Position numbers and translations under genes: made by a program
Assembly (NCBI GenBank): GCA_016713445.1
Contig: JADJPB010000001.1
Coordinates: 310,001 to 374,000, forward strand
Length of the DNA stretch: 64,000 nt
Direction of reading: 5' to 3'
Source: Bacteroidota bacterium
GTDB lineage: Bacteria; Bacteroidota; Bacteroidia; AKYH767-A; OLB10
Part shown: positions 28,546-39,501 of the stretch, piece after piece
How positions within the stretch are numbered: position 1 is the stretch's first letter
Layout: every line of letters begins with the position of its first letter
Notes under the pieces: generated by a model
What the model saw: only the letters and a program-made list of their open reading frames with translations
The model's database searches: none
Told to the model about the DNA's origin: nothing

Positions 28546-29742
28546 ATGCAAAAGACAGCAATGATTTCTTTTGAGTATGCACGCGCTTCGGTAATTCTAA
28601 ATACACCGAAGGGAAAAATAATTGCTTTGAAATTGACAGATAGTCTGCACCATGTATTGGCAGAAAATGTATTTGCTCCTGTGGATGCTCCACCATTTGA
28701 TCAGTCGGCAATGGATGGTTTTGCATTTAATTATAAAACTTGGGATAAAAAATCACCGTTGCACTTGATGACTACAATTCAAGCTGGTAAATCATCATCA
28801 TTGAAATTAAAGAAACTTGAAACAGCAAAGATTTTTACAGGAGCTCCCCTTCCTTCAGGTGCTGATTGCGTGGTGATGAAGGAGAAGGTAGAAGTAAAGG
28901 GTAGATATGTTTTTATCCTTGATCCAGCTGCTATAACAGGATTAAATATTCGAAAGAAAGCCTCGCATGTGAAATCGGGAAAGATGGTGTTGAAGAAAGG
29001 TGATGTGGTTTCTGCAGGAAGTATCGCTTTTTTAGCTTCTATCGGTATTGCAAAAGTGAAAGTTTATGCTAAACCTCGTATAGGCATCATCGTTACAGGT
29101 GATGAGTTGGCTTCTCCGGGTAGTAAATTGAAAGCTGGACAAGTTTACGAGTGTAATTCATTTAGTTTGACCGCCGGATTGTTGAATTATGGATTGGTTC
29201 CTGAAATAGTTTTGTTTGCGAAGGATGATAAGAAAGATGTGCATAAACAATTAAAGTTGGCGGAAATGAAGTCGGATATAATTTTATTTACCGGCGGAGT
29301 TTCTGTTGGCGATTTTGATTTTGTAGCAGCTACGTTGGAAGAAAATAAGGTAAAGAAATATTTTCACAAAGTAAAGCAGAAGCCCGGTAAACCTGTTTTT
29401 TTCGGAATCAAAACGGATAAAGTGTATTTCGGACTTCCAGGAAATCCGGCCTCTGTTTTGACTTGCTTTTATGTGTATGTCCTCGATGCGATTTATAAAT
29501 GGATGGGGAAATCGAAGCGGGATTATATGCCTTCTGTTTTGTTGAATGAGTATAAGAAGAAACCAGGGATGACCAATTTGCTCAAAGCTTCTGCCAATGT
29601 AAAGGGCGTGACGATATTGAAAGACCAAGAAAGTTATAAGTTGAACTCTTTTGTAGAGTCAAATGTGATCGTTATCATGGGTGAGGCGGAAAGTAGTTTA
29701 GAAAAAGGTGGTCAAGTTGATTTGTTGAAAATTAAAAATTGA
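28546..29742 (+). CDS. moeA: Molybdopterin molybdotransferase MoeA
   Basis: 398 residues; inserts molybdate into adenylylated molybdopterin. The substrate-binding N-terminal part has DAPPFDQSAMDGFAF and TGAPLPSGADCVVMKE. The MogA-like central domain has IVTGDEL, TGGVSVGDFDFV, KQKPGKPVFFG and GLPGNPASVLTCF. The C-terminal small beta domain is complete. Its ATG directly follows the moaA stop; a second ATG at 28561 is possible. The gap to the next gene is 5 bases. Confidence 0.96.
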   Translation: MQKTAMISFEYARASVILNTPKGKIIALKLTDSLHHVLAENVFAPVDAPPFDQSAMDGFAFNYKTWDKKSPLHLMTTIQAGKSSSLKLKKLETAKIFTGAPLPSGADCVVMKEKVEVKGRYVFILDPAAITGLNIRKKASHVKSGKMVLKKGDVVSAGSIAFLASIGIAKVKVYAKPRIGIIVTGDELASPGSKLKAGQVYECNSFSLTAGLLNYGLVPEIVLFAKDDKKDVHKQLKLAEMKSDIILFTGGVSVGDFDFVAATLEENKVKKYFHKVKQKPGKPVFFGIKTDKVYFGLPGNPASVLTCFYVYVLDAIYKWMGKSKRDYMPSVLLNEYKKKPGMTNLLKASANVKGVTILKDQESYKLNSFVESNVIVIMGEAESSLEKGGQVDLLKIKN

Positions 29743-29747
29743 TTTTG

Positions 29748-30485
29748 ATGGAATGGCCCATTTTGTTCTATGTTTTGTTGTTTGCCATTGCTTTTTTGTA
29801 TGCTAGTGTCGGACATGGTGGTGCTAGTGGATACATTGCGTTGATGACGTTGTTTTCTTTTTCGCCGGATGTGATTCGCCCCGCAGCTTTAGTGATGAAC
29901 GTATTTGTGTCTGGATTGTCGTTTTATCATTTTCATAGAACTGGATATTTTCGAAAGGAATTATTTATTCCACTTGCCATCGCATCTATTCCGGCTGCAT
30001 TTATTGGAGGAATGATGGATGTTGATGCGCATATTTATAAAATGTTGTTGGGCGCGATTTTATGCATTCCTATATTCACCTTATCAGGGTTGCTAAAGAT
30101 GGGAGAAAGAGAGAAAAAAGTGGATTCATCATTTATAGTTTTATTATTGGTCGGAGGAATTATCGGATTTTTTAGTGGGTTGATTGGAATTGGCGGCGGA
30201 ATTATGTTGAGTCCTCTCATTTTACTTTTTGGTTGGGGGAAGATGAAAGAAACTGCTGCAGTTTCCGCATTGTTTATTTTGGTGAATTCCCTTGCTGGAA
30301 TCTTTGGACAGAAAATGGTGGGGATGCAAATGGATTTGAATATGGGAATATTAGCTGGTGTTGTGATGGGTGGCGGTTTTTTGGGTGCTTATTTTGGTGC
30401 TGCCAAATGGAATAAGAAAGTTTTAGAACGAGTCTTGGCTTTTGTCTTGGTTATTGCCGTTTATAAATTGATCTTTACAGGGTGA
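29748..30485 (+). CDS. TSUP (TauE/SafE) family permease, second copy
   Basis: About 245 residues with eight hydrophobic segments and the paired TSUP glycine motifs: SVGHGGASGYIALMTLFSF near the N-terminus and SGLIGIGGGIMLSPLILL in the middle. It is distinct from the TSUP gene at 3197. It is embedded between moeA and mobA (5-base gap upstream, 4-base GTGA overlap downstream). The substrate may be an anion linked to molybdenum or formate metabolism (sulfite, sulfate, or an organic acid), but this is inference. Start chosen at ATG 29748, although an earlier in-frame TTG at 29739 exists. Confidence 0.88.
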   Translation: MEWPILFYVLLFAIAFLYASVGHGGASGYIALMTLFSFSPDVIRPAALVMNVFVSGLSFYHFHRTGYFRKELFIPLAIASIPAAFIGGMMDVDAHIYKMLLGAILCIPIFTLSGLLKMGEREKKVDSSFIVLLLVGGIIGFFSGLIGIGGGIMLSPLILLFGWGKMKETAAVSALFILVNSLAGIFGQKMVGMQMDLNMGILAGVVMGGGFLGAYFGAAKWNKKVLERVLAFVLVIAVYKLIFTG

Positions 30486-31065
30486 TAGACCAACCCCGAA
30501 ATGGTTATATTTTAGCAGGCGGTAAAAGTTCTCGTATGGGAACCGACAAAGGTTTGTTAATGCTAAAGAATAAGAAGATTGTGGAGTATGTGATCGATAA
30601 TTTCAAACCATGCGTCGATCAAATTTTCATTGTTACCTCTAATGATTTATACAAGCAATTTGACTTACCCTTAGTGCCTGATTTATTGATGGGGAAAGGT
30701 CCCGCCGTAGGGATTTTTCTGCGCTTGAACATTCCACTGTGAATCAGAACTTTGTCATTTCTTGCGATACTCCTTTTCTTGACTCATCTCTTATATTGCG
30801 AATTTTTAATCTGGCAAAAGATCACGAAATTTGTATTGCAGAATTAAAGGGATTTTGGGAGCCAATGGTAGGCGTGTATTCAAAATCGATCTGTGAAAAA
30901 TGGAAGCAAAATTTAAGTGAAGGAGAATTAAAATTGCAAAGGTTGATTGAGCAATTCGATTATAAATTGCTGAATGCTGAAAAGGATTTGCATGCAAACG
31001 AATTTTCATTTCTCAATATTAATTCTTCCGATGAATTGTTGAAGGCAGAAAAATGGATAAAGTAA
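30482..31065 (+). CDS. mobA: Molybdenum cofactor guanylyltransferase MobA (one frameshift)
   Basis: 194 residues after repair. The nucleotidyltransferase signature YILAGGKSSRMGTDKGLL is at the N-terminus, and the metal-binding region FVISCDTPFL follows. It uses GTP to make the bis-MGD form needed by the formate dehydrogenase encoded downstream. The GTG start overlaps the TSUP stop. A T run at 30714-30718 is one base short; adding a T joins VGIF to SALEHSTVNQNFVIS. The 3' end overlaps moaD by 13 bases. Confidence 0.92.
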
Positions 31066-31295
31066 AATTGAAAATAAGGGTTTTTGGAAAGCTGGTGGAT
31101 GTATTGGGAAGCAATGAAATCTCAATTCCGTTTTGTCCAAATCTACATTCTTTGAAATCAGAATTGGAAAATAAATTTCCTTCAATTGCTAACATTCAGT
31201 TTGCGATTTCCTTGAACAATAAAATTTATAACGAGAACGCAGATCTAATTGAGGGCGATCAAATAGCATTGCTTCCTCCCTTCTCTGGCGGATAA
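31053..31295 (+). CDS. moaD: Molybdopterin synthase sulfur carrier subunit MoaD
   Basis: An 80-residue ubiquitin-fold protein ending in Gly-Gly (LPPFSGG), the residue pair that is adenylylated by MoeB and then thiocarboxylated. It supplies the dithiolene sulfurs of molybdopterin. It overlaps mobA by 13 bases and is followed by moeB after 7 bases, so the two partners are made together. Confidence 0.94.
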   Translation: MDKVKLKIRVFGKLVDVLGSNEISIPFCPNLHSLKSELENKFPSIANIQFAISLNNKIYNENADLIEGDQIALLPPFSGG

Positions 31296-31302
31296 TTAGT
31301 TG

Positions 31303-32127
31303 ATGATGGATTTCGAAAAATATCAACGACAGATTTCGCATCCTAAGGTTGGGGTGAACGGGCAACAACATTTGCAGGCTGCTAAAGTGTTGGTAGTGGG
31401 TGCTGGCGGTCTTGGTTGTCCCATTCTCCAGTATTTGGCAGCCGCCGGTGTCGGAATGCTAGGAATAGTGGATGGAGACGTGGTGACAAAATCTAATCTG
31501 CCTCGACAAATTCTTTTTTCTGAATTCCATCTTGGAAAATTGAAGACGGAATGCGCAGCAGAAAAATTAATTGAAATGAATCCTTCCATTTCAATTTCTA
31601 CATTTCCTACGTATCTCAATAATAAAAATGCAGTTGAGATTATCCGTAATTGGGATGTTATTGTAGACGCTACTGATGATTTTGCAACTCGTTATTTATT
31701 GAATGATGCATGTGTGCTATTAGAAAAGCCTATTGTCTACGGAGCGATTTTCAGCGAAGAAGGTCAAGTTGCAGTTTTTAATTTGAAAATTGGAAATGAT
31801 TATTCTTCTAATTACAGAGATCTTTTTCCACAGCCACCTGCCAAAGGAGAAGTGCCTACCTGTGTGGAATTAGGCGTTATTGGAGTATTGCCGGGAACCA
31901 TCGGCTTGCTGCAAGCAAATGAAGTAATTAAGATTATTACAAAGTCTGAAAATAATTTGTCAAATAAATTACTTGTTTTTAATTTGTCAACGTATGATTC
32001 AACCATTTTTGACGTGGAGAAAAATGACGCACTGAAAATTCCATCTACACAAAATGAATCGGAAAATTTTGACTACAATTTGTTTTGTGGAAGTATAGAG
32101 AAGGTGTCAGAAAATAATTTTTCATAA
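31303..32127 (+). CDS. moeB: Molybdopterin-synthase adenylyltransferase MoeB (ThiF/HesA family)
   Basis: About 274 residues. The E1-like ATP site is VLVVGAGGLGCPILQYLAAAGVG, followed by DGDVVTKSNLPRQILF and VDATDDFATRYLLND. The conserved VPTCVELGVIGVLPG region is present. The zinc CxxC pair seen in E. coli MoeB is missing at the SSNYRDLFPQPP position, as in many Bacteroidota homologues. There is no C-terminal rhodanese domain, so sulfur for MoaD must come from another protein, possibly the rhodanese genes at 4-8 kb. Two possible ATGs (31303, 31306). Confidence 0.94.
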   Translation: MMDFEKYQRQISHPKVGVNGQQHLQAAKVLVVGAGGLGCPILQYLAAAGVGMLGIVDGDVVTKSNLPRQILFSEFHLGKLKTECAAEKLIEMNPSISISTFPTYLNNKNAVEIIRNWDVIVDATDDFATRYLLNDACVLLEKPIVYGAIFSEEGQVAVFNLKIGNDYSSNYRDLFPQPPAKGEVPTCVELGVIGVLPGTIGLLQANEVIKIITKSENNLSNKLLVFNLSTYDSTIFDVEKNDALKIPSTQNESENFDYNLFCGSIEKVSENNFS

Positions 32128-32153
32128 TCAATAAAAATTTGAAAAAATAGAAA

Positions 32154-32597
32154 ATGTCAGAGAAGAAGCGGAAAAATATTTTTATCGAGGGACCCATCTC
32201 CCCCGATTTTATTGCACAGTCTATCGCTAATCATCAAAGTAAAACGGATGTGGGTGCACATGCTATTTTTTTAGGGCAAGTACGTGCCGATGTGCTAAAC
32301 GATAAAACCGTTACGGCAATCGATTATTCCAGTTATGTGCCCATGGCGGAAGAGATTCTTCAGGAGATCCGAGAAGCCATTTTTGCAAAATATCCCTTGA
32401 CTTGCATGCATATTTATCATAGCTTGGGAAGGGTAGACGTAGGGCAAATATCTCTCTTCGTATTCACCTCATCCGCACATAGAAAGGAAGCCCAAGATGC
32501 TTGCGCCGAACTGGTGGAAAGATTAAAAGCAGAAGTTCCTGTTTGGGGAAAGGAAATTCTCAATGATGACTCTTATATTTGGAAAGAAAATAAATAG
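32154..32597 (+). CDS. moaE: Molybdopterin synthase catalytic subunit MoaE
   Basis: 147 residues. Characteristic MoaE regions are present: GAHAIFLGQVRADV, YSSYVPMAEEIL, MHIYHSLGRVDVGQISLFV, SSAHRKEAQDACAELVERLKAEVPVWGKE and the terminal WKENK. Together with MoaD it converts cyclic pyranopterin monophosphate to molybdopterin. It is separated from moeB by 26 bases and from fhs by 5 bases. Confidence 0.96.
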   Translation: MSEKKRKNIFIEGPISPDFIAQSIANHQSKTDVGAHAIFLGQVRADVLNDKTVTAIDYSSYVPMAEEILQEIREAIFAKYPLTCMHIYHSLGRVDVGQISLFVFTSSAHRKEAQDACAELVERLKAEVPVWGKEILNDDSYIWKENK

Positions 32598-32602
32598 ATG
32601 CT

Positions 32603-34298
32603 ATGGCAGATATGCTAACAACTGAACATTTAACCGACCTTGAAATTGCACAGCGTGCTGATATTAAGTCGATTCGAGATATCGCTCGTGGATTAGATAT
32701 CGATTTGGAACAACTCGAACAGTACGGAAAGTACAAAACGAAGCTTCCTTTATCGATGATAAATGAGGCAAAAGTGGCTGCCGGCCGACTTATTTTGGTC
32801 TCTGCCGTAAGCCCTACGCCTGCAGGAGAAGGGAAAACTACGGTCTCAATAGGGTTGAGCGATGGTCTCAATAAAATTGGAAAAAATTGTGCAGTAGTGC
32901 TTAGGGAGCCTTCTCTCGGACCTGTTTTTGGTGTGAAAGGCGGAGCAGCCGGTGGTGGGTATTCCCAGGTGATTCCAATGATCGATATCAACTTGCATTT
33001 CACCGGAGATTTTGCAGCCATTGAAAAAGCAAATAATCTTTTGGCAGCTTTAATTGATAATAATATTCAATCGAAAACACATAGCTTGAATATTGATCCA
33101 CGTACTGTAAGTTGGAAGCGTGTGATGGATATGAATGATCGCGCGCTACGTCACATCATCGTTGGTATTGGAGGTTCTGCTAACGGAGTAGTACGTGAAG
33201 ATGGATTTAATATTACCGCAGCCTCTGAAGTGATGGCGATCATTTGCTTGTCGAAAGATATTCATGATTTGAAAAAGCGTTTAGGAAATATATTTATTGG
33301 ATATACTTATGATAAAAAGCCGGTATATGCGCGTCAGTTGAAAGCGGAAGGTGCTATGGCTTTGTTGTTGAGAGATGCTATCAAACCCAATTTGGTGCAA
33401 ACATTAGAGGGGAACGCTGCAATCATTCACGGTGGACCCTTTGCCAATATTGCACAAGGAACAAACACAATCATTGCTACAAAAATGGGATTGTCACTTT
33501 GCGATTACGTAGTGACCGAAGCTGGATTTGGTGCTGATTTAGGTGCTGAAAAATTTTTAGATATTAAATGTCCTATTGCTGGATTGAAACCTGCTGCTAT
33601 GGTGCTCGTGGTTACAGTTCGTGCATTGCGTCACCATGGTGGTGCGAAAAAAAGCAGAATACAATACACCCAATATGCAGTATCTCGAAAAAGGAATTGG
33701 GAATTTAGAAAAACATATTGAAAACTGTAAAAAGTTTGGTCTTACCCCAGTGGTTGCGATCAATAGTTTCTTCAGTGATTCAGACGAAGAAGTAAATTAT
33801 ATCATTAAGAAATGCGCGGAAGCTGAAGTGAAGGCAGTCATTTCTCGAGGATGGGAGTTCGGTGGTGAAGGAACGAAGGATTTAGCACGTGCTGTAGTGG
33901 AATCGATTGAAAGTGGAGTTAATCATTATCATCCTCTTTACGATATGAGTTTGTCTATCGATGAAAAAATTAAAACGATCGCTACGCAAATTTATGGCGC
34001 ATCCGATGTTACGTATAGTGGAAAGGCAAAAACACAGCTGAAGGAGTATATTGAATTGGGTTATAATCATCTTCCTGTTTGTATGGCAAAAACACAAATG
34101 TCTTTTTCGGATGATGAAAAGAAAATTGGTAGACCTACCAACTTCATAGTGAATGTTAGAGAATTTGAATTGGCGGCTGGCGCAGGATTCGTAGTTCCTA
34201 TTTTAGGTAACATCATGCGCATGCCCGGACTCCCTGCGATTCCAGCTTCGGAAGGTATGGATATCGACGATGAAGGATATATTACGGGATTATCTTAA
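32603..34298 (+). CDS. fhs: Formate-tetrahydrofolate ligase (one frameshift)
   Basis: 564 residues after repair, the usual length. It catalyses ATP + formate + THF to 10-formyl-THF. The ATP loop is TPAGEGKTTVSIGLSDGL, with further signatures REPSLGPVFGVKGGAAGGGYSQV and EAGFGADLGAEKF. The frame breaks in a run of seven A at 33647-33653; with six A, the sequence continues HHGGAKKAEYNTPN and runs to the normal end PGLPAIPASEGMDID. It sits inside the molybdenum cofactor/formate dehydrogenase run (5 and 9 base gaps), which puts formate oxidation and formate assimilation under one transcript. Confidence 0.96.
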
Positions 34299-34307
34299 TT
34301 GATTTGG

Positions 34308-35115
34308 ATGGAAGAAAAACGCTATGAAGGAATGTTTTACAAGCAAGGGAGTTTCACTCCTGTTCAAGACCTTTTGGCGCTGGAAGAATCGTTGAGTATC
34401 TCAATCAACGATGTTCCTTTTTACCATAACAATGCATTCACCTGGGAGTGAAGTTGACTTAGTGCGCGGGTTGCTTTTTACTGAAGGTATTTATCAGCAT
34501 CTTGATGTTCATCCTGAGTTAAATGTATTGGAGTGTAACGTTGATGGATATCCGTTAAAGATGGATGTTCAAATTCCTGAAGAAAGTGTATTGAAAGCGT
34601 TCAGTGGAACAAGAAATATGGCCTCGGTTTCTTCTTGTGGCATATGCGGGAAGACGGAGCTTGATGATGTTTCTTCTATTTCTTGTTTACAGGAAGATGG
34701 AGTTTTGGATGCTTCATTCGTTGAAGGAATGTTTGAGAAAATGAGAAATCAACAATCAGCCTTTGATCAAAGTGGGGGAACTCATGCCGCAGCTGCTTTT
34801 AATTTGAAAGGAGAGATGTTGGTGGTAAAAGAAGATATTGGTCGGCACAATGCCGTCGATAAAGTGATAGGAAACCTAATCAACGAGGGGAAATTGGATC
34901 AAACAAAATTTCTAGCGGTGAGTGGGCGTATCTCATACGAAATTGTAAGTAAGGCGCTCGTTGCTGGAATTCCTTTTCTCGGCTCTGTATCTGCACCTTC
35001 TACTTTAGCAGTTGAAACAGCCAACAAAGCAGGCATAACACTACTTGCTTTTTGTAGAAATGATAAGTTGACAGTGTACACGCATCCGGAAAGAATGATG
35101 CAATTAGAAAAATAA
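34308..35115 (+). CDS. fdhD: Formate dehydrogenase sulfurtransferase FdhD (one frameshift)
   Basis: 268 residues after repair. FdhD carries sulfur from a cysteine desulfurase to the bis-MGD cofactor, which formate dehydrogenase needs for activity. The two-cysteine loop SSCGICGKTEL is present, as are SGGTHAAAAF, VKEDIGRHNAVDKVIG and GIPFLGSVSAPSTLAVE. The N-terminal 40 residues (from ATG 34308) are out of frame: a T run at 34418-34422 is one base long, and correcting it gives DVPFTITMHSPGSEVDLVRG. It is directly upstream of the dehydrogenase subunits. Confidence 0.95.
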
Positions 35116-35122
35116 GATTGAT

Positions 35123-36774
35123 ATGTCGAAAAACTTAAGTGATCTCGCTAGAAGAAAAGGTCTCGATAGAAACCTCTTCGAAGAATTAGGAAAAGCTGCT
35201 GAAAATACAGGAACTCCTGAGTTGGAGGAAATGGAAAAGTTGCGCAATGAATTCTTAGTGGGTAAATCGACGGTGTATGGCACGGTTAGTTTTATGATTT
35301 TCTGCGTCCCGAAAATCAGGGAAAGAAAGTGTATGTGTGCAACGGAAGTGCTTGTTTGACCGCAGGTACACAAGATGAATTAAAAACAAAGCTGAGGAAA
35401 AAGTTTAGCGCGCATGAAGTAGGTGAGATGTGTTGCCTCGGCCGTTGTCATGAGAATGCAGCTTTTCATGTGAATGGAACGAATTATTCAGGCACTGATA
35501 TTGATTCTATCGATTCAATTTGCAAGAAAGAATATTCTACAGCCGAAAAATATAATGTAGGAAATATGGGTTCGCCCATATTGACAAATACACATGCTCC
35601 CTTCGATGATTACTATAAAATTTTTGTAAAAGTTTTGCAAACGGATCCACTGCAATGTTTAGCTGAATTGAAAGATTCAGGTTTGCGCGGCAGAGGCGGA
35701 GCAGGATTTTCATTAGCATTTAAATTGGAGTCGTGCAGAAATGTAGAAGATGATATGAAGTTTATCGTTTGCAATGCCGATGAAGGTGACCCTGGCGCTT
35801 ATTCAGATCGATACGTGATGGAACAACGTCCGCATGCCTTGTTGATGGGCATGATGATCGCTGGATATATCACTGGGGCATCTGTAGGTGTCGTCTATAT
35901 CCGCGGTGAGTATCCGGAGTCGGTGAAGATTATTTCCGATGCTATTGCAAAATTGCATGCGCATAATTTCTTGGGAAAAAATATTCTTGGATCGAATTTT
36001 AATTTCGATTTTAAAGTGATCAAAGCTCAAGGTGCCTATATCTGCGGTGAAGAAACTGCTTTGTTGTCGAGTTTAGAGGGACAACGCCCTGAAGTACGCG
36101 TGCGTCCTCCGTATCCAACGCAGAAAGGATTGTTTAATAAACCTACCGTGGTGAATAACGTGGAAACGTTAGCAAATCTTCCGTTCATTATGCGCAATGG
36201 AGGAAAGGCTTATTCGAGTATCGGTACCCCAAAATCTACAGGAACAAAATTAATTTCTTTAGATGGACACTTCAATAAACCTGGAATTTACGAAGCCGAT
36301 ATGGGAACACCATTGCGTGTGATCATTGATAAACTAGGTGGTGGATTCAAACATCCAGTGAAAGCGATGCATATTGGTGGACCTTTAGGTGGATTGGTTC
36401 CCGTTTCTAAAATTGATGATCTTACCTTGGATTTTGATTCTTTCGCGAAGGAAGGATTTTTATTGGGACATGCTTCTGTTGTTTGTATTCCAGAAGACTA
36501 TCCGTTGATAGATTACCTCGAACATTTATTCCGTTTTACTGCCCATGAAAGCTGTGGAAAATGTTTCCCCTGCCGACTCGGGAGTACACGCGGATATGAA
36601 ATGATTGATAAAGCGCGAACGAGTGATTATAAAATGGATCGCGAACTGATGGATGATCTCTTAGAAACCTTAGAGACAGGTTCTCTCTGTGCCTTGGGCG
36701 GCGGATTGCCATTACCCGTAAAGAATGCATTGAAATATTTTGATGCAGAATTAGCTCCTTACTTCAAAAAATAA
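35123..36774 (+). CDS. NuoE-NuoF fusion, NAD-reducing subunit of formate dehydrogenase (one frameshift)
   Basis: About 550 residues. The N-terminal NuoE-like part (to about residue 150) has the four cysteines of a [2Fe-2S] thioredoxin-fold cluster: CNGSAC and CCLGRC. The NuoF-like part has the NADH/FMN site RGRGGAGFSLAFK, CNADEGDPGAYSDR, ICGEETALL, and a C-terminal [4Fe-4S] site ESCGKCFPCR with a later Cys in GSLCALG. In FDS-type enzymes these are separate subunits (FdsG and FdsB). A T run at 35290-35293 is one base short; restoring it gives VSFYDFLRPENQGKKVYVCNG. It passes electrons from formate to NAD+. Confidence 0.94.
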
Positions 36775-36778
36775 GAAC

Positions 36779-39501
36779 ATGGGAAAAACAGCATTTATCA
36801 ACGATCAGTTATTTGAAATAAAGGACGGTGAAACAATTTTAAGTTTCGTGCGTCGACATATTGGAAAGGATATCGTCCCTACATTGTGTGATGCTCCCAA
36901 CTTAGATCCTTTTGGTGCATGTAGAGTGTGTAGCGTCGATGTAGCCTTAGTGAAAGATGGCCCTGCCAAAGCGCAAGCGTCTTGTCATACGCCCGTGATG
37001 GCAGGATCTTTTATCTATACCGATTCTGAAAGAATAAAAAGATTACGCAAAAATATTATTGAGTTGGTCTTAACCGATCATCCGCTCGATTGCCTCACTT
37101 GTGAAGTGAATAATAATTGTGAGTTGCAAACGGTAGCAGCTAATGTAGGAATTCGAGATGTACGTTATCCCGATGGAAAAAATCATCTAGATAAGAAGAA
37201 GGATTTATCACATCCTTACATGACCTCCGATTTTTCTAAATGTATTAATTGCGGAAGATGTGTTCGTGCTTGTGATGAAGTGCAAGGGGAGATGGTATTA
37301 AGTATGGCAGGTCGCGGTTTTGATAGCTATATTGTGAAAAGTTATAATGATACTTTTTCTGAATCGGATTGTGTGAGTTGCGGTGCTTGTGCACAAGCAT
37401 GTCCTACCTCTGCAATTTCCGATGTTTTTGAGTCGAAGTCGGTGGTAGCTGATAAAAAGTGAGAACGATTTGTACGTATTGTGGCGTGGGATGTAATTTG
37501 GACGTGACGGTGGTTGATGGAAAAGTAAAATCAATTCAAGCACCGTTTGATGCCGAAGTGAATCAAGGTCATACTTGTTTGAAAGGACGTTACGCATTTT
37601 CGTTTTACAATCATACCGATCGACTCACGACTCCACTTATTCGTAAGAATGGAAAGTTGGAACCTGCATCATGGGATGAAGCGTATGATTATATCGCCGA
37701 TAAATTAACTACTATAAAGGCAAAACACGGTCCTGATTCCATCAGCGGAATTTCTTCAGCTCGATGTACGAACGAAGAAAATTATTTGATGCAGAAATTT
37801 TTCCGTGCTGTTATCGGAACGAATAATATTGATTCTTGCGCACGTGTTTGTCATTCGCCCACAGCGATGGGAATGCAACGCGCCTTTGGAACTGGAGCAG
37901 CAACGAATTCGGTGATCGATTTAAATTACACCAATGCCATCATGGTCATTGGGGCGAATCCAACCAATGCACATCCCATGACAAGAGCGAAGTTGAAGCA
38001 GTTTGCGATGAAAGGCAAGACCACTATCGTCATTGATCCTAGACGTACTGAATTGGCGCGTTATGCCACCTATCATCTGCAGTTAAAACCTGGAACGAAT
38101 GTCGCTTTGTTGAATATGATGTTGTATTACATCGCATCTTCCGGATTGGAAGACAAAAAGTTTATTGAAAGCAGAACAGAAGGATACGACGAATTCAAAA
38201 AGCAAATTCTCAACATCGACATCGATCAAATGGAAAAGATTACAGGTGTCGATCGTAATTTAGTGAAATCTGCTGCTCTTGCTTATGCAAAAGCTCCGAA
38301 TGCGATGTCGTATCACGGCTTGGGAGTGACTGAACACAGTCAGGGTTCATACACGGTGATGTTGATTTCTGATTTAGCCATGATCACTGGAAACATCGGT
38401 AGAAGAGGAGTAGGCGTAAATCCATTGCGAGGACAAAATAATGTACAGGGAGCAGCCGATATGGGTTGTCAACCACATCAAGGAGCCGGCTATTTGGATT
38501 CATACGATCCTGAAATAAATAAATTGTACGAATCATTTTATGGAAGAAAAATTCCAGTTGGAAAAGGTTTAAAAATTCCCGAGATGTACGATTCATCCAT
38601 TGCCGGAAATTTAAAAGCCATGTGGTTGATGGGTGAAGATTTAGTGCAAACCGATCCAAACACTTCCGTCGTGATTGCGGCCATGAAAAATTTGGAGTTG
38701 CTGGTGGTGCAAGAAATTTTCATGACGGAGACTTGCCATTATGCGCATGTGATTTTACCCGCTGCTACCTTCTTCGAGAAAAGCGGAACATTCACCAATG
38801 GAGAACGTCGCATTCAGAAAGTACAAAAAGTGGTAGAGCCTATCGCAGGAACAAAAAGCGATGGTGATATCATGGTCGATATTTTAAACAAGATGGGTTA
38901 TCCGCAACCTCCATTTGAACCGGATACCATGTTACAAGAAATTTCCAAGATTGTTCCTTTTTTCGCCGGGGTGACTTGGGAGAATTTAGGAGAGAATGGC
39001 AAGCAATGGCCTGTGAAACCTGATGGAACAGATACCGAAATCTTACACGTTGATACGTTTAAACGTGGATTAGGAAAATTCCATTACTTCGACTGGAAGG
39101 AATCGGAAGAGTTGGTGAAAAACGGGAAACAGTATCCATATATCATCACCACGAATCGTGAATTGGAACATTACAATGCAGGAACCATGACACGCCGTAC
39201 TGGGAATGTCGATATCTTGACGGAAGATGTGATTTTGATTCATCCTGACGATGCCGCTTCTCATTTTATTGAGCAGGGCGATATGGTTTGTGTAGAATCA
39301 CCAAGAGGAAAAGTAGACATCAAAGCTAGAATTACAGATGAAGTGAAACCAGGCGTGCTCAGTACCACATTCCATTTTCCAGAATTAACTTTGAATATTA
39401 TTACATCGAGCGAGCGCGATTCGGAAGCGATGTGTCCAGAATATAAAATTGTAGCTGTGAATATTCGCAAGAGCAAGGGGAAATATAAAGAGAAGGTATG
39501 A
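36779..39501 (+). CDS. fdhF: Formate dehydrogenase catalytic subunit, FdsA-like, Cys-dependent (one frameshift)
   Basis: The N-terminal part has a [2Fe-2S] ferredoxin domain (CDAPNLDPFGACRVC), an HPLDCLTCEVNNNC cluster and two [4Fe-4S] motifs (CINCGRCVRAC, CVSCGACAQACP). The molybdopterin part starts CTYCGVGCNLDV and has GHTCLKG and CARVCHSPT; the catalytic residue is cysteine (TGT at 37849-37851), not selenocysteine. As written the two parts are separate frames meeting at 37454-37462; one added A in the five-A run joins them through DKKVRTICTYC into a 907-residue protein typical of soluble NAD-dependent formate dehydrogenases. Alternatively they are two overlapping genes (GTGA). It oxidises formate to CO2. 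Confidence 0.94.

Noticed and set aside
37459..37461. A true separate GTG-started catalytic subunit overlapping the ferredoxin-type gene
   Set aside because: Possible, but adding one A gives a seamless FdsA-like protein, and neighbouring genes show the same kind of A-run error; kept as the less likely alternative.
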